NCBI RefSeq assembly: GCF_004522235.1
Contig: NZ_SDLT01000011.1
Coordinates: 1 to 64,000 of the forward strand
DNA length: 64,000 bases
Origin: Amycolatopsis nivea
GTDB taxonomy: Bacteria > Actinomycetota > Actinomycetes > Mycobacteriales > Pseudonocardiaceae
Reading direction: 5' to 3'
The stretch's first letter is position 1; every line of letters starts with the position of its first letter. Both the position numbers and the translations under genes were made by a program. Below the pieces are notes generated by a model that ran no database searches, had not been told where the DNA came from, and saw only the letters and a list, made by a program, of their open reading frames with translations. Shown piece by piece: positions 55,719-64,000 of the stretch.

Positions 55719-56620
55719 GGGCGATCGTTTCCGATCCGTTCGGTCAGCCAGGTGCGCAGCGACGGCCCGTAATCCGGGTCCTCGAGCGCGAAATCGACGG
55801 CGGCGCGCAGGAATCCGCCCGGGTTGCCCAGGTCGTGCCGCCCGCCGCGGTGGACGACGATGTGCACGGGGTGCCCCTCCCGGATCAGCAGCGCGACGGC
55901 GTCGGTGAGCTGCAGCTCGCCGCCCGCACCGGGCTCGATCCGGCGCAGCGCGTCGAAAATCGCCCGGTCGAGCAGGTACCGCCCAGCCGCGGCGTAGGTC
56001 GACGGCGCGTCCTCCGGCTTGGGCTTCTCGACCATGCCGTGGACCTGCTTGACGTCCGGGTCGCCGGTGTCGGTGACGTCGAAGACGCCGTACGGGGAGA
56101 TCTGCTCCTTCGGGATGTCGAAGGCGCAAAGCACGCTCCCGCCGTACTGGGCGCGGACGGCCGACATCCGGTCGAGGACCCCGGCGGGCAACACGAGGTC
56201 ATCGGGCAGGAGAACGGCGACAGCGGTGTCTTCGTCGGTGAGGTTCGGCTCGGCCTGCGCGACCGCGTGCCCGAGCCCGAGTGCCTGCTCCTGGATCGCG
56301 ACCTCGACGTCCAGCAGCTCCGGCCCGCGCCGGACCTTCGCCAGCAGCTCGGTCTTGCCCTTGTCCTCGAGCGTCTTCTCCAGGTCCGGCTTCGCCTCGA
56401 AGTACCGGACGACAGCTTCCTTGTCCGGCGAGGTGACGATCACCAGCCGCTTCGCCCCCGCACTCGCCGCCTCGCTCGCGACGATCTCGATCCCCGGCGT
56501 GTCGACCACTGGCAGCAGCTCTTTGGGCACCGCTTTCGTGGTCGGCAGGAATCGCGTGCCGAGGCCTGCGGCAGGCACGATGGCGGTTCTGAAGGTCTGG
56601 GTGGTTGAGGCGCCCGTCAT
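55715..56620 (-). CDS. galU: UTP-glucose-1-phosphate uridylyltransferase
   Basis: Makes UDP-glucose from UTP and glucose-1-phosphate for polysaccharide and trehalose synthesis. The 301-residue enzyme has AIVPAAGLGTRFLPTTKAVP (about 13-32) with KELLPVVDTP, the GLGHAVAQAE segment near 115, LLPDDLVL, and MVEKPKPE near 190. It is the first gene of the galU-glp-rimJ operon and is divergent from the 5-FTHF cyclo-ligase gene, with only 24 bases between start codons, so the promoters must overlap. Confidence 0.95.
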   Translation of the reverse strand: MTGASTTQTFRTAIVPAAGLGTRFLPTTKAVPKELLPVVDTPGIEIVASEAASAGAKRLVIVTSPDKEAVVRYFEAKPDLEKTLEDKGKTELLAKVRRGPELLDVEVAIQEQALGLGHAVAQAEPNLTDEDTAVAVLLPDDLVLPAGVLDRMSAVRAQYGGSVLCAFDIPKEQISPYGVFDVTDTGDPDVKQVHGMVEKPKPEDAPSTYAAAGRYLLDRAIFDALRRIEPGAGGELQLTDAVALLIREGHPVHIVVHRGGRHDLGNPGGFLRAAVDFALEDPDYGPSLRTWLTERIGNDRP

Positions 56621-56644
56621 GGGCGCAAAGCCTAACCTGGTCTC

Positions 56645-57244
56645 ATGCACGAGCCGGGCAATGAGACCCCGAGCAAGGCGGAGTGGCGGACACGAATCCT
56701 TCGCTCCCGCGCCGAACTGCCCCCCGAAGCCCATGCTCGCGAGGCAGCCGCCCTGGCGACCGCGGCGTCGTCGATCCACGCGGAAACGGTGTGCGCGTAC
56801 CTCCCTTTCGGCACCGAGCCCGGCCAAATCTCCCTGGTGAACGCCCTGGCCGCGACGGGCGCGCGCGTCCTGCTGCCCGTCATCCCGGACACGCCCGGCC
56901 CACTCGACTGGTCTGAGTACACCGGCCCGGACGCCCTGATCCCCGGACGCCTCCGCGGCGTCCTCGAACCCTCCGGCCCACGCCTGGGCACCGCCGCAGT
57001 GGCGTCGGCGGAGGTGCTGCTGATCCCAGCCCTGGCCGTCGACCGCCACGGCACCCGCCTCGGCCGCGGAGCGGGCTACTACGACCGCACCCTGACCGCC
57101 GCGCCCGACACCGCCCGCGTGGCCGTGGTGCGCGCAGAGGAGGTCGTCGACCGCCTCCCGGCCGAACCCCATGACGTGCCCATGACCGCCGCCCTGACGC
57201 CCTCCGGCCTCATCCAGCTGCCAACGGCTGCCGCTGCCAGATGA
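56645..57244 (+). CDS. 5-formyltetrahydrofolate cyclo-ligase
   Basis: Converts 5-formyl-THF to 5,10-methenyl-THF using ATP. The 199-residue protein has RTRILRSRAELP-type N-terminus (residues 15-27), YLPFGTEPG (about 52), LIPALAVDRHGTRLGRGAGYYDR (about 128-150, quoted in pieces: LAVDRHGTRLGRGAGYYDR) and PHDVPMTA near 178. These are diagnostic. It is divergent from galU. In Mycobacterium the pair Rv0992c/galU is also divergent. Confidence 0.95.
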   Translation: MHEPGNETPSKAEWRTRILRSRAELPPEAHAREAAALATAASSIHAETVCAYLPFGTEPGQISLVNALAATGARVLLPVIPDTPGPLDWSEYTGPDALIPGRLRGVLEPSGPRLGTAAVASAEVLLIPALAVDRHGTRLGRGAGYYDRTLTAAPDTARVAVVRAEEVVDRLPAEPHDVPMTAALTPSGLIQLPTAAAAR

Positions 57245-57472
57245 GACCGCCGCTCGGCGCGACACGGCTCCGCTCGGCGGCTCAGTGCGACACGGCTCGC
57301 CTCGGCTGCTCCATGCGACGCCTCTCAACGGCTCAACGGCGCCACGGCTCCACGGCTCCACGCGACGCGGCTCAGCTCGGCTCGACGGCTCCGCACAGCG
57401 CGGCTCGGCTCGGCGGCACCAGGCGGCTCGGCGCGGCTCGGCTCGGCCCGACTCGGCTCGGCTCAAAACTCA
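57241..57472. repeat. Degenerate CGGCTC-rich tract
   Basis: A 230-base low-complexity stretch in which I count sixteen copies of CGGCTC, often as CGGCTCGGCTCGGC, plus two copies of GCGACACGGCTC. It starts at the end of the cyclo-ligase gene. The following bases 57473-57929 contain only weak open frames without ribosome sites or homology that I recognise, so I call no gene in them. Confidence 0.8.
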
Positions 57473-57929
57473 AAAGTGGTCAAGACCACTCAATCGGCTA
57501 GCCGTGTCCGGTACCGCCGCCCGAACCTGATGCCCACCGCCATGGCCCCACCGAACCCGATGGCCGCCACCATGACCCGCCGCCCGAATCCGATCGCCGC
57601 CGTCCAGCCACGAACCACCCAAACCACGCATCCGCACACAACCCACACCAGCACCCGGCCCTCACGACGACCAAAACCGCCGCGAGCAAGCCCGCCCACA
57701 AGGCCCTCCAGACCCCGCCAACCAGCCCAGCAACGGCCCAGCCGACCGGATCAGCCGCAGTCCAGCCACCCACCAACCGCCACCTAGGACGTCCTGACCA
57801 GCACTAACCCGCCACCGCCCCTTCCTCGCCCGCACTGTGAGCAAGGGGTAATTGCGCTGAGGGAATGCTGTCCAGCACAATTGGGTTAGCACTCTTGTAG
57901 GTCGAGTGCCAGTGCATGAAGGAGCTTCA

Positions 57930-58259
57930 GTGCCCACGTACCAGTACGCCTGCAAGGAATGTGACCACCGCTTCGAGGCGGTGCAGTCCTTCTCCGACCC
58001 CAGCCTGACCGTCTGCCCGCAGTGCTCCGGCGCCCTGCGCAAGGTCTTCAGTTCGGTCGGCGTGGTCTTCAAGGGCAGCGGGTTCTACCGCACGGATTCG
58101 CGTGATTCGAGCAAGTCGAGCACCTCCGCGACCCCGGCCAAGACCGAGAGCGCCAAGTCCGACTCGTCGTCCACCACCTCCTCTTCGTCGACGTCTTCTT
58201 CGTCCTCGAACACATCCTCCACGACGAGCACGACAAAAACGGCTTCCACGCCCTCCTGA
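57930..58259 (+). CDS. ruc: FmdB-type zinc-ribbon protein, Ruc-like chaperone
   Basis: A 109-residue protein. The N-terminal zinc ribbon has cysteine pairs CKEC (about 8-11) and CPQC (about 29-32), followed by FSSVGVVFKGSGFYRTDSR and a tail of almost pure Ser/Thr (about 70-109). This is the layout of mycobacterial Rv0991c (Ruc), a redox-regulated unfolded-protein chaperone whose cysteines act as a switch. The GTG start is chosen for its AAGGAG site. Position next to the cyclo-ligase also matches Mycobacterium. Confidence 0.85.
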   Translation: MPTYQYACKECDHRFEAVQSFSDPSLTVCPQCSGALRKVFSSVGVVFKGSGFYRTDSRDSSKSSTSATPAKTESAKSDSSSTTSSSSTSSSSSNTSSTTSTTKTASTPS

Positions 58260-58388
58260 CCCCCGAGTTATCCACAAGGGGCCAGTTGTCCACAGGTTCG
58301 CGAATCGGCTCTTCCGGCCGGTTCGCGACGTCCTTAACGTCGGATTCGTGCGGCATCCCGCCGTACCGGAACCGACGAGGGGACAACC

Positions 58389-59048
58389 GTGAACACCTTG
58401 CTCAGCCGCCTTCCCGCGCTGCCTGACGTCCGTCTGCCGCGCGGGCGGCGAGCCCGGATGCTCCGCCGGTGTCTCGCGGCGGCCTTGCTCTTGGCCGGCC
58501 TGCTCGTCCTGTTTCTCCCGCCCTCCGCACGGGGCGCACCCGCCACCTCGACGGTGGTCTCCGCACGCGACCTGCCCGCGGGCTCAGTCCTGCGCGCTGC
58601 GGACGTGCGGACCGTCGCGCTGCCCGACAACCTCCGCCCGTCCGGCGCGCTCTCGGCGACCGACACAGCGGTGGGCCGGCTTCTGTCCGGCGCGGCGCGA
58701 GCCGGCGAGCCCATCACCGACGTCCGGCTTCTGGGCAACAACCTCCCCGCAACGGGTGAACCCGGCGCGGTCACCGTGGCCGTCCGGCTCGCGGACGCGG
58801 CCGTCGCCGAGTTGCTTCAGCCGGGCCAGCGCGTTGACGTCGTCGCGGGCGCGGATACCACAAATTCCGCGTCTGTGCTGGCCAGAGGGGCTTCGGTGGT
58901 CACCGTCCGGCGTTCCGACGACACCGGGAACCGCACTTTGGGCCCGCCGCAGAAGGGTCCACTGGTGCTGCTCGCGCTGCCGGCACAGGTTGCCACGCAG
59001 GTCGCTGCTTCCTCGCTCGAACGACCGGTAACGGTTACTCTCCGCTAA
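58389..59048 (+). CDS. SAF-domain protein, CpaB/RcpC-like
   Basis: A 219-residue protein with one membrane helix (about 25-45, LRRCLAAALLLAGLLVLFLP) and a SAF domain (about 54-130: VVSARDLPAGSVLRAADV, with GEPITDVRLLG) outside. Such proteins resemble CpaB of tad-type pili, but no pilus genes are near, and the protein occurs widely in actinobacteria in this position. The C-terminal half (AVTVAVRLADAAVAELLQPGQRVDVVA, in parts) is typical of RcpC. A cell-envelope role is likely; nothing more can be said. Confidence 0.85.
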   Translation: MNTLLSRLPALPDVRLPRGRRARMLRRCLAAALLLAGLLVLFLPPSARGAPATSTVVSARDLPAGSVLRAADVRTVALPDNLRPSGALSATDTAVGRLLSGAARAGEPITDVRLLGNNLPATGEPGAVTVAVRLADAAVAELLQPGQRVDVVAGADTTNSASVLARGASVVTVRRSDDTGNRTLGPPQKGPLVLLALPAQVATQVAASSLERPVTVTLR

Positions 59049-59122
59049 CCCGACCCCGTTCCGACGGGCGACGGCTGTCTGAAGACGGCCAGACGCCCGT
59101 CCCGAATCCCCTGGGAGCAGCA

Positions 59123-59542
59123 GTGCTGAAAGGTTTCAAGGACTTCCTGATGCGCGGCAACGTCGTCGACCTCGCGGTCGCCGTCGTGATCGGCGCCGCG
59201 TTCACCGCGATCGTCACCGCGTTCACCAACGGCCTGATCAAGCCGCTGATCAGCGCGATCGGCGGTTCCGACGCGGCGCAGGGGCTCGGTTTCCGGATCC
59301 TCAAGGCAAACGGCGCGACCTTCATGGACTTCGGCGGCGTGATCAACGCGGCGATCAACTTCGTGATCGTGGCGGCGATCGTCTACTTCCTGGTCGTCCT
59401 GCCGGTGAAGCACCTGCAGGAGCGGCGGAAGCGCGGCCAGGAGCCCGGTCCCGCCGAGCCCACCGACGTCGAGCTGCTCATCGAAATCCGTGACCTCCTG
59501 CGTGCGCAGCAGGGCAACGGCCCCTCCAGCCGCGACAACTGA
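59123..59542 (+). CDS. mscL: Large-conductance mechanosensitive channel
   Basis: A 139-residue membrane channel that opens under osmotic downshock. It has the family start LKGFKDFLMRGNVVDLAVAVVIG (about 2-24, quoted as GFKDFLMRGNVVDLAVA), a first helix with the AVVIGAAFTAIV constriction, a second helix (INFVIVAAIVYFLVVLPV, about 78-97) and a charged C-terminal bundle. Two helices and a pentameric build are expected. GTG start. In Mycobacterium mscL is also near moaB2. Confidence 0.96.
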   Translation: MLKGFKDFLMRGNVVDLAVAVVIGAAFTAIVTAFTNGLIKPLISAIGGSDAAQGLGFRILKANGATFMDFGGVINAAINFVIVAAIVYFLVVLPVKHLQERRKRGQEPGPAEPTDVELLIEIRDLLRAQQGNGPSSRDN

Positions 59543-59546
59543 GGGG

Positions 59547-59750
59547 TCACCGATCGTGATGCGGGGGCCGGTTCTCGAGGTACCACGAATCCGGAGTGGT
59601 CTCCGGGCCCCGGCCCCGCTCATCGGACGTGGTCTCCGGCAGGACGTCGCCGAAGATCTCGTCGACCCGGCGGCGGCGCTGGGCCTCGTCTGTGCGGGGA
59701 CGTCGTTCCTCGTGCGGCATGGGTCCATCGTCCCACCTGTTGTTTGACAA
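59547..59750 (-). CDS. Small charged protein of unknown function
   Basis: A 67-residue protein rich in Arg, Glu and Asp, without membrane segments (DEAQRRRRVDEIFGDVLPETTSD is its core, residues 22-44, here split as DEAQRRRRVDEIFGDV and LPETTSDE). It lies head-on to mscL with a four-base gap and 34 bases from the MogA gene. The core looks conserved in actinobacteria at this location. ATG 59750 or 59720 could be the start. It is probably disordered. Confidence 0.6.
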   Translation of the reverse strand: MSNNRWDDGPMPHEERRPRTDEAQRRRRVDEIFGDVLPETTSDERGRGPETTPDSWYLENRPPHHDR

Positions 59751-59784
59751 GTGCAGAGAGACATCCGCCGCGAAACGGCCGGGC

Positions 59785-60285
59785 TCAGACCTCTTCGAGA
59801 CCGGAAAGCTCGTCGATCACGTGCGGGACCAGCGAGGAGAGGGTCGCCATGCCGTCGCGCACAGCCGCGCGCGAGCCGGCCAGGTTGACCACCAGCGTGC
59901 TGCCCGAAACGCCGGCCAGGCCGCGGGAGATCCCGGCGTCGACCGCGCCCGCGGCCAGCCCCGAGGCGCGCAGGGCCTCGCCGATGCCCGGGATCGGGCG
60001 GTCGAGGACCCCGGCGGTCGCGTCCGGCGTGCGGTCGCGCGGCGACACTCCGGTGCCGCCGACCGTGATCACCAGGTCAGCCCCGCCGATCACCGCCGTG
60101 TTGAGCGCGTTGCGGATGCCCGCGGTCTCGGCCTCGACCACCACGACGCCGTCGACGATGAACCCGGCCTCCTCGAGCAACTCGGTGACGAGCGGCCCCG
60201 AGGTGTCCTCGTGCTCCCCGTGCGCGACCCGGTCGTCCACAATCACCACGAGTGCCCGGCCCAGCCGCTGTGCGCTCCGTTCCAT
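59785..60285 (-). CDS. MogA/MoaB-family molybdenum cofactor protein
   Basis: A 166-residue MPT-adenylyltransferase fold protein. It has RALVVIVDDRVAHGEHED near 9-26, the GADLVITVGGTGVSPRDRTPDA motif (about 68-89; GGTGVSPRD is key) and RGLAGVSGSTLVVNLAGS (about 121-138). It binds molybdopterin and adenylates it, or is a MoaB2-like dimer. It is divergent from the epimerase gene. In Mycobacterium moaB2 (Rv0984) has the same place between mscL and a two-component system. Confidence 0.92.
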   Translation of the reverse strand: MERSAQRLGRALVVIVDDRVAHGEHEDTSGPLVTELLEEAGFIVDGVVVVEAETAGIRNALNTAVIGGADLVITVGGTGVSPRDRTPDATAGVLDRPIPGIGEALRASGLAAGAVDAGISRGLAGVSGSTLVVNLAGSRAAVRDGMATLSSLVPHVIDELSGLEEV

Positions 60286-60408
60286 GCCGACACCGTATCC
60301 GGTTCGGGGCCCGCTTCGCCGCCACGGGCCCGGTGATTTCTGACGATTCGGTGACGTGGTCCCCGCAGGCCGCGCGCACCCCGGGGCGGGCCGCCTAGCG
60401 TCGGCGGG

Positions 60409-61470
60409 GTGCGAGTGCTCATCACCGGCGGAGCCGGGTTCATCGGGTCCCGGATCGCCGATCAGCTGGCCGACGACGGCGCCGAGGTCGTCGTGCTGGA
60501 CAACCTGCTGTCCACTGCGCACGGCTCCACCACGCCGCCCGAATACACCCAGCGGCACCGTTTCCTCCGCGGTGACGTCACCGACACCGAGATCGTCGCC
60601 GAGCTGCTCGACGGCGTCGACGCGGTCTGTCACCAGGCTGCGGTGGTCGGGCACGGCGTGGATCCCTCCGACGCGCCCTCGTATGCGCTGAACAACGATT
60701 ACGGCACCGCCGTGCTGCTGGCCGCGATGTATGCGGCGAAGGTGCGAAAGCTCGTGCTCGCCTCGTCGATGGTGGTCTACGGAGAGGGGCGCTACGCGTG
60801 TGCGGAACACGGTGTCGTTCCGCCGTCACCCCGCCGGCAGTCCGATGTGGACGCCGGACGATTCGAACCCGCTTGCCCGCGCTGCGGTGCCGAGTTGGGC
60901 TGGCAACTCGTGCCCGAAGACGCGCCGCTGTTGCCTCGAAGCACCTACGCGGCAACGAAACTGGCGCAAGAACATCTCGCGGGCGCATGGGCGCGGCAGA
61001 CCGGCGGCACGGTCTGGGCGTTGCGCTACCACAACGTCTACGGCCCGCGGATGCCGCAGAACACGCCATACGCGGGCGTGGCGTCGCTGTTCCGTTCGGC
61101 ATTGGAGCGCGGCGAAGCGCCGACCGTGCTTGAGGACGGGCGGCAACAGCGGGATTTCGTGCACGTGGACGACGTGGCCCGAGCGAACGTCCTCGCGCTC
61201 CGAAGCGACGGTCCGGAGGCAGATCTCACGCCGCTGAACGTCTGTTCCGGACAGCCGCACAGCGTCGGCGACCTGGCCCGGGAGCTGGCCCGTGCCTGCG
61301 GAGGGCCGGAGCCGCGGATCGTCGGCGGCGCGCGGCCCGCGGACGTCCGGCACGTGGTCGCCGACCCGGCTCGAGCACGGGAGCTGCTCGGGTTCCGGGC
61401 GGAAACGTCCTTTGCGGAGGGCATCGCCGCGTTCGCCACCGCGGAGCTGCGCGCCTCCGTCACCCGATGA
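60409..61470 (+). CDS. NAD-dependent sugar epimerase with zinc-ribbon insert
   Basis: A 353-residue extended SDR: cofactor motif ITGGAGFIGSRIADQL (4-19), a YAATKLAQEH active site (Tyr/Lys, about 183-187), and RYHNVYGPRMP. An insert at about 131-165 contains two cysteine pairs (CAEHG and CPRCGAEL), which could bind zinc; this insert marks the dTDP-L-rhamnose 4-epimerase-like branch. The GTG starts the Rossmann strand. It probably makes a deoxy-sugar for cell-surface glycans. Confidence 0.85.
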   Translation: MRVLITGGAGFIGSRIADQLADDGAEVVVLDNLLSTAHGSTTPPEYTQRHRFLRGDVTDTEIVAELLDGVDAVCHQAAVVGHGVDPSDAPSYALNNDYGTAVLLAAMYAAKVRKLVLASSMVVYGEGRYACAEHGVVPPSPRRQSDVDAGRFEPACPRCGAELGWQLVPEDAPLLPRSTYAATKLAQEHLAGAWARQTGGTVWALRYHNVYGPRMPQNTPYAGVASLFRSALERGEAPTVLEDGRQQRDFVHVDDVARANVLALRSDGPEADLTPLNVCSGQPHSVGDLARELARACGGPEPRIVGGARPADVRHVVADPARARELLGFRAETSFAEGIAAFATAELRASVTR

Positions 61471-61490
61471 GGTGAAGATCACGTTCCGGA

Positions 61491-62372
61491 ATGAATCGGC
61501 CGTACCGGATCTTGATGCTGGGCATGCGTTCCATCGTGGTGGGGGACATTGAAATCCACGCGCTGACCGACGGACGGCTGCAACTGTCGTCGTCGTTCTT
61601 CCCGGGACTTCAGGGTAAGCGCTCGGCGCCGAGCACCGTGCCCGTGGTCATCGGCGCGTTCCTGATCCGGACGGGCGGCCGCACCGTGCTGGTCGACGCC
61701 GGTTTCGGACCGCGTGCGTCCGGCGAGCCGCATCTGCCGCAGCACTCCAAAGAGCAACTGCACCCCGTCGTCAGCGCCGCCGAGCCGGAGCACACCGGCG
61801 GCTTGCCCGCAGCGCTCGCTGAGGCCGGGATTGCCCCCGCAGACATCGACACCGTGGTGCTGACTCATCTGCACGCCGACCACATCGGCTGGGTCGCGCC
61901 GAACGGCGAGCCGTACTTCCCGAATGCCGAAGTGCGGTATGGCGCGCCCGACTGGGCAGCGTTCATCGAGCCGGCGGGGCGGCACGACCGCGGCCGCGTA
62001 GCGCTGGAAGCCCTTCGCGCCCAGGGCAAACTGCGACCGCTGCTTGACGGGGAAACGGTCGCTCCCGGCGTCACCGTCCGGCATGCGCCCGGGCACACGC
62101 CAGGTCATTACGTGCTGGAAGTCGCGGATCAAGACCGTCGCGCTGTCCTGATCGGCGACGTCTTCCAGATTCCGGAGCAGATGGCTGATCCGGCGATCGG
62201 TGCTGCGTCCGACGCCAATCCCGGACAGGCGGAACTGACCCGCCGCCGTTGGCTCGGCGAGGTGGTCGGTACCGGCACGATCGTCGCGGCCGCGCATTTC
62301 CCGGACGAGCCGTTCTTCCGGATCGCGGCCGACCACAGCGTGGAGCCGGTCGCGGCGGTTGCCGCTTCCTGA
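61491..62372 (+). CDS. MBL-fold metallo-hydrolase
   Basis: A 293-residue metallo-beta-lactamase-fold enzyme without signal peptide. It has VLVDAGFG (about 64), the metal motif VVLTHLHADHIGW (about 123-135), a further metal histidine in HAPGHTPGHYVLE (about 197) and a final histidine in IVAAAHFPDEPF (about 265). The set is complete for two metal ions, so it is likely active. The substrate is unknown; relatives cleave lactones or phosphonates. Starts at 61491 and 61515 are possible. Confidence 0.88.
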   Translation: MNRPYRILMLGMRSIVVGDIEIHALTDGRLQLSSSFFPGLQGKRSAPSTVPVVIGAFLIRTGGRTVLVDAGFGPRASGEPHLPQHSKEQLHPVVSAAEPEHTGGLPAALAEAGIAPADIDTVVLTHLHADHIGWVAPNGEPYFPNAEVRYGAPDWAAFIEPAGRHDRGRVALEALRAQGKLRPLLDGETVAPGVTVRHAPGHTPGHYVLEVADQDRRAVLIGDVFQIPEQMADPAIGAASDANPGQAELTRRRWLGEVVGTGTIVAAAHFPDEPFFRIAADHSVEPVAAVAAS

Positions 62373-62390
62373 CTGTCCACAAGAGACGGC

Positions 62391-63440
62391 TCAGGAGGCC
62401 GCCAGCGGCAACCGCACCTCGAAGCGGCATCCTGGGCCGTGGTTCTGCACGCCGATCCGTCCCCGGTGTGCCTCCACCAGGCCCTTCGCGATCGCCAGGC
62501 CCAGCCCGCCGCCGCTGGTGGTGCCGCTGCGGTCGGGGGTGCGGGCTTGGGTGCCGCGGAAGGCGACGTCGAAGACCCGGCTGATCTCGTCGTCCGGAAT
62601 CCCGCCGCAGCCGTCGTCCACGGCCAGCAGCGCCTGGTCGCCGTCGATGCCGATCTGCACGGCGACCGTGCCGTCCGGCGGGGTGTGCCGGATGGCGTTG
62701 GAAACGAGGTTCCGCACGATCCGCGCCAGCTCCGGATCGCTGCCGGACACCACTGGCCACGCCGACGCGTTTTCCAGCACCCGTACGCGTTTGCGGTCAG
62801 CCACGGGTGCCTGCGCGGCGACCGCGTCGCTCACCACGTCGCGCAGCGGCACCGCCGACATGCTCAGTTCGAGTGCGCCCGCGGTGATCCGGGACAGCTC
62901 GAAGAGATCCCCCACCATGCCGGACAGCCGGGTGGTCTCGCCGCTGATGCGCTGGGCGTAGTCGGCCACCTCGGCGCGCTCCGAAACCACGCCGTCGGCC
63001 AGTGCCTCCGCCATCGCCTGGATCCCGGCGAGCGGGCTGCGAAGGTCGTGGCTGATCCACGCGACCAGTTCGCGACGCGACGCTTCCGCTGCGCGTTCGC
63101 GTTCCCGCGCCTCGCGTTCCCACACACTGCGCCGCGCGATGACCCGGCCCAGCACCATCGCCGCGGGCACCGCCACCAGTGCCACGAGCAGGCACACCAG
63201 CAGTTCCGTGGTCAGGGCCTCGGTGAACATGAAGCCGCTCACGCCGAGGATCCCGACCAGCATCGCGGCGACCGGAGTCAGCACGAGCGTGGTCATCGTC
63301 GTGGCCAGCGACCGGTGCCGCAGCAGGTAAAGCGCGAGTCCGCCCAGCGCTGCCACCGGCAAGGCGAACAGCAAGGCGAGCGGCAGGATGTGCAGGACGT
63401 GGACGAACATGTCCCACGCCGACTCGCCCGAGCCGATCAC
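62391..63440 (-). CDS. HisKA-type sensor histidine kinase, membrane only sensor
   Basis: A 349-residue kinase. About four membrane helices in residues 10-110 are followed directly by HisKA with [14 protein letters not shown] (His near 131) and an ATPase domain ([32 protein letters not shown]). No HAMP or extracellular domain is present, so it is shorter than MprB. The GTG start overlaps the stop of the response regulator by four bases. It may be the counterpart of the mycobacterial TCS at this site. Confidence 0.9.
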   Translation of the reverse strand: MIGSGESAWDMFVHVLHILPLALLFALPVAALGGLALYLLRHRSLATTMTTLVLTPVAAMLVGILGVSGFMFTEALTTELLVCLLVALVAVPAAMVLGRVIARRSVWEREARERERAAEASRRELVAWISHDLRSPLAGIQAMAEALADGVVSERAEVADYAQRISGETTRLSGMVGDLFELSRITAGALELSMSAVPLRDVVSDAVAAQAPVADRKRVRVLENASAWPVVSGSDPELARIVRNLVSNAIRHTPPDGTVAVQIGIDGDQALLAVDDGCGGIPDDEISRVFDVAFRGTQARTPDRSGTTSGGGLGLAIAKGLVEAHRGRIGVQNHGPGCRFEVRLPLAAS

Positions 63441-64000
63441 GGCTGTGTCCGGTCGTAGCGGTAGCCGACGCCCCACACCGTCGCGACGCGGACCGGTTTG
63501 GCCGGGTCACGTTCGATTTTCTCGCGCAGCCGGCGCACGTGGACAGTCACCGTGGACTGATCGCCGAAATCCCAGCCCCACACCTTTTCCAGCAGGTCAG
63601 CCCGGCTGAACGCGACGCCGGGATGGGAGAGGAAGAACGCGAGGAGGTCGAACTCGCGCGTGGTCAGCGGAAGCGCCGCGCCGTCGAGTGTCGCCTGGCG
63701 GGCAGTCATCTGGAGCCGGAGGTTGCCGTCCGTCAATTCAGCCGTGGGCGGCTCGGGCCGCGGCATTCGGGCCCGGCGCAGCACGGATGCCACGCGCAGG
63801 GTGAGTTCCTTGGGGCTGAACGGTTTGGTGACGTAGTCGTCCGCCCCCAGTTGCAGTCCGGCGATGCGGTTTTCCTCCTCGCCGAGCGCGGTGAGCATGA
63901 CGATCGGCACCTGGCTCGTCTGCCGCAGCCGACGGCACACCTCCAGGCCGTTCAGCCCGGGCATCATCACGTCGAGCACCACCAGATCCGGCACGCGCTC
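63437..64000 (-). CDS. OmpR-type response regulator (cut by the window end)
   Basis: The visible 187 residues hold most of a receiver domain (phosphorylated aspartate in [21 protein letters not shown], and the lysine in VTKPFSPKE) and a complete winged helix ([38 protein letters not shown], quoted in parts as [16 protein letters not shown]). The first 40 or so residues lie beyond the window. It precedes its kinase gene with a four-base overlap. Confidence 0.93.
   Translation of the reverse strand, partial: ERVPDLVVLDVMMPGLNGLEVCRRLRQTSQVPIVMLTALGEEENRIAGLQLGADDYVTKPFSPKELTLRVASVLRRARMPRPEPPTAELTDGNLRLQMTARQATLDGAALPLTTREFDLLAFFLSHPGVAFSRADLLEKVWGWDFGDQSTVTVHVRRLREKIERDPAKPVRVATVWGVGYRYDRTQP

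Noticed and set aside
57490..57776. Two overlapping minus-strand small frames, one with a hydrophobic stretch
   Set aside because: No ribosome site, biased Gly/Trp/Arg content and no family likeness; low-complexity neighbourhood.
58389..59048. Start of a tad pilus locus (CpaB-like SAF protein)
   Set aside because: No CpaA, CpaE, CpaF or TadB/C genes follow; the next gene is mscL.

Overview
The window is chromosomal DNA from a high-GC actinomycete of the family Pseudonocardiaceae, most like Amycolatopsis. GC content is about 70 %, starts are often GTG, and stop/start codons are tightly coupled. The gene order at both ends matches the Mycobacterium tuberculosis Rv0981-Rv1007c neighbourhood as I remember it. 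No phage, plasmid, CRISPR or large biosynthetic cluster is visible.

Left conserved block (about 0.2-12.5 kb): metG, a PadR regulator with a drug-type ABC exporter behind a perfect 26-bp palindrome, a GH25-like protein, pabB, a quinone oxidoreductase divergent from a QsdR/TetR-type regulator, a beta-propeller protein, rsmI and the protein O-mannosyltransferase pmt.

Central accessory block (about 12.5-52.5 kb): regulators, catabolic enzymes and secreted proteins. It holds a dead IS481-derived miniature element, a membrane-anchored Ser/Thr kinase, propionyl-CoA synthetase and two tandem paralogous lipoproteins. It also holds an aldehyde dehydrogenase/DUF779 operon with its GAF regulator, two NarL-type two-component systems, leuA behind a leader-peptide attenuator, three LysR genes, IclR, MarR and XRE-cupin regulators, and two MFS pumps. 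Three chitin genes (GH20 hexosaminidase, AA10 LPMO, GH18 chitinase) each carry a DasR-type dre operator, so they probably form one N-acetylglucosamine-responsive regulon although they lie 31 kb apart. The block ends in a decayed N-terminal fragment of a TOTE-conflict-system primase, which directly abuts a tRNA-Ala(CGC) gene.

Right conserved block (about 52.5-64 kb): glpR, a RimJ-like acetyltransferase, the gephyrin-like glp and galU in one operon, then 5-FTHF cyclo-ligase, a Ruc/FmdB zinc-ribbon protein, a SAF-domain protein, mscL, a MogA/MoaB protein, a sugar epimerase, a metallo-hydrolase and a two-component system cut by the window end. Two stretches stand out as sequence: a degenerate CGGCTC-rich tract at 57.2-57.5 kb and scattered copies of the palindrome TCCACWGTGGA inside genes.
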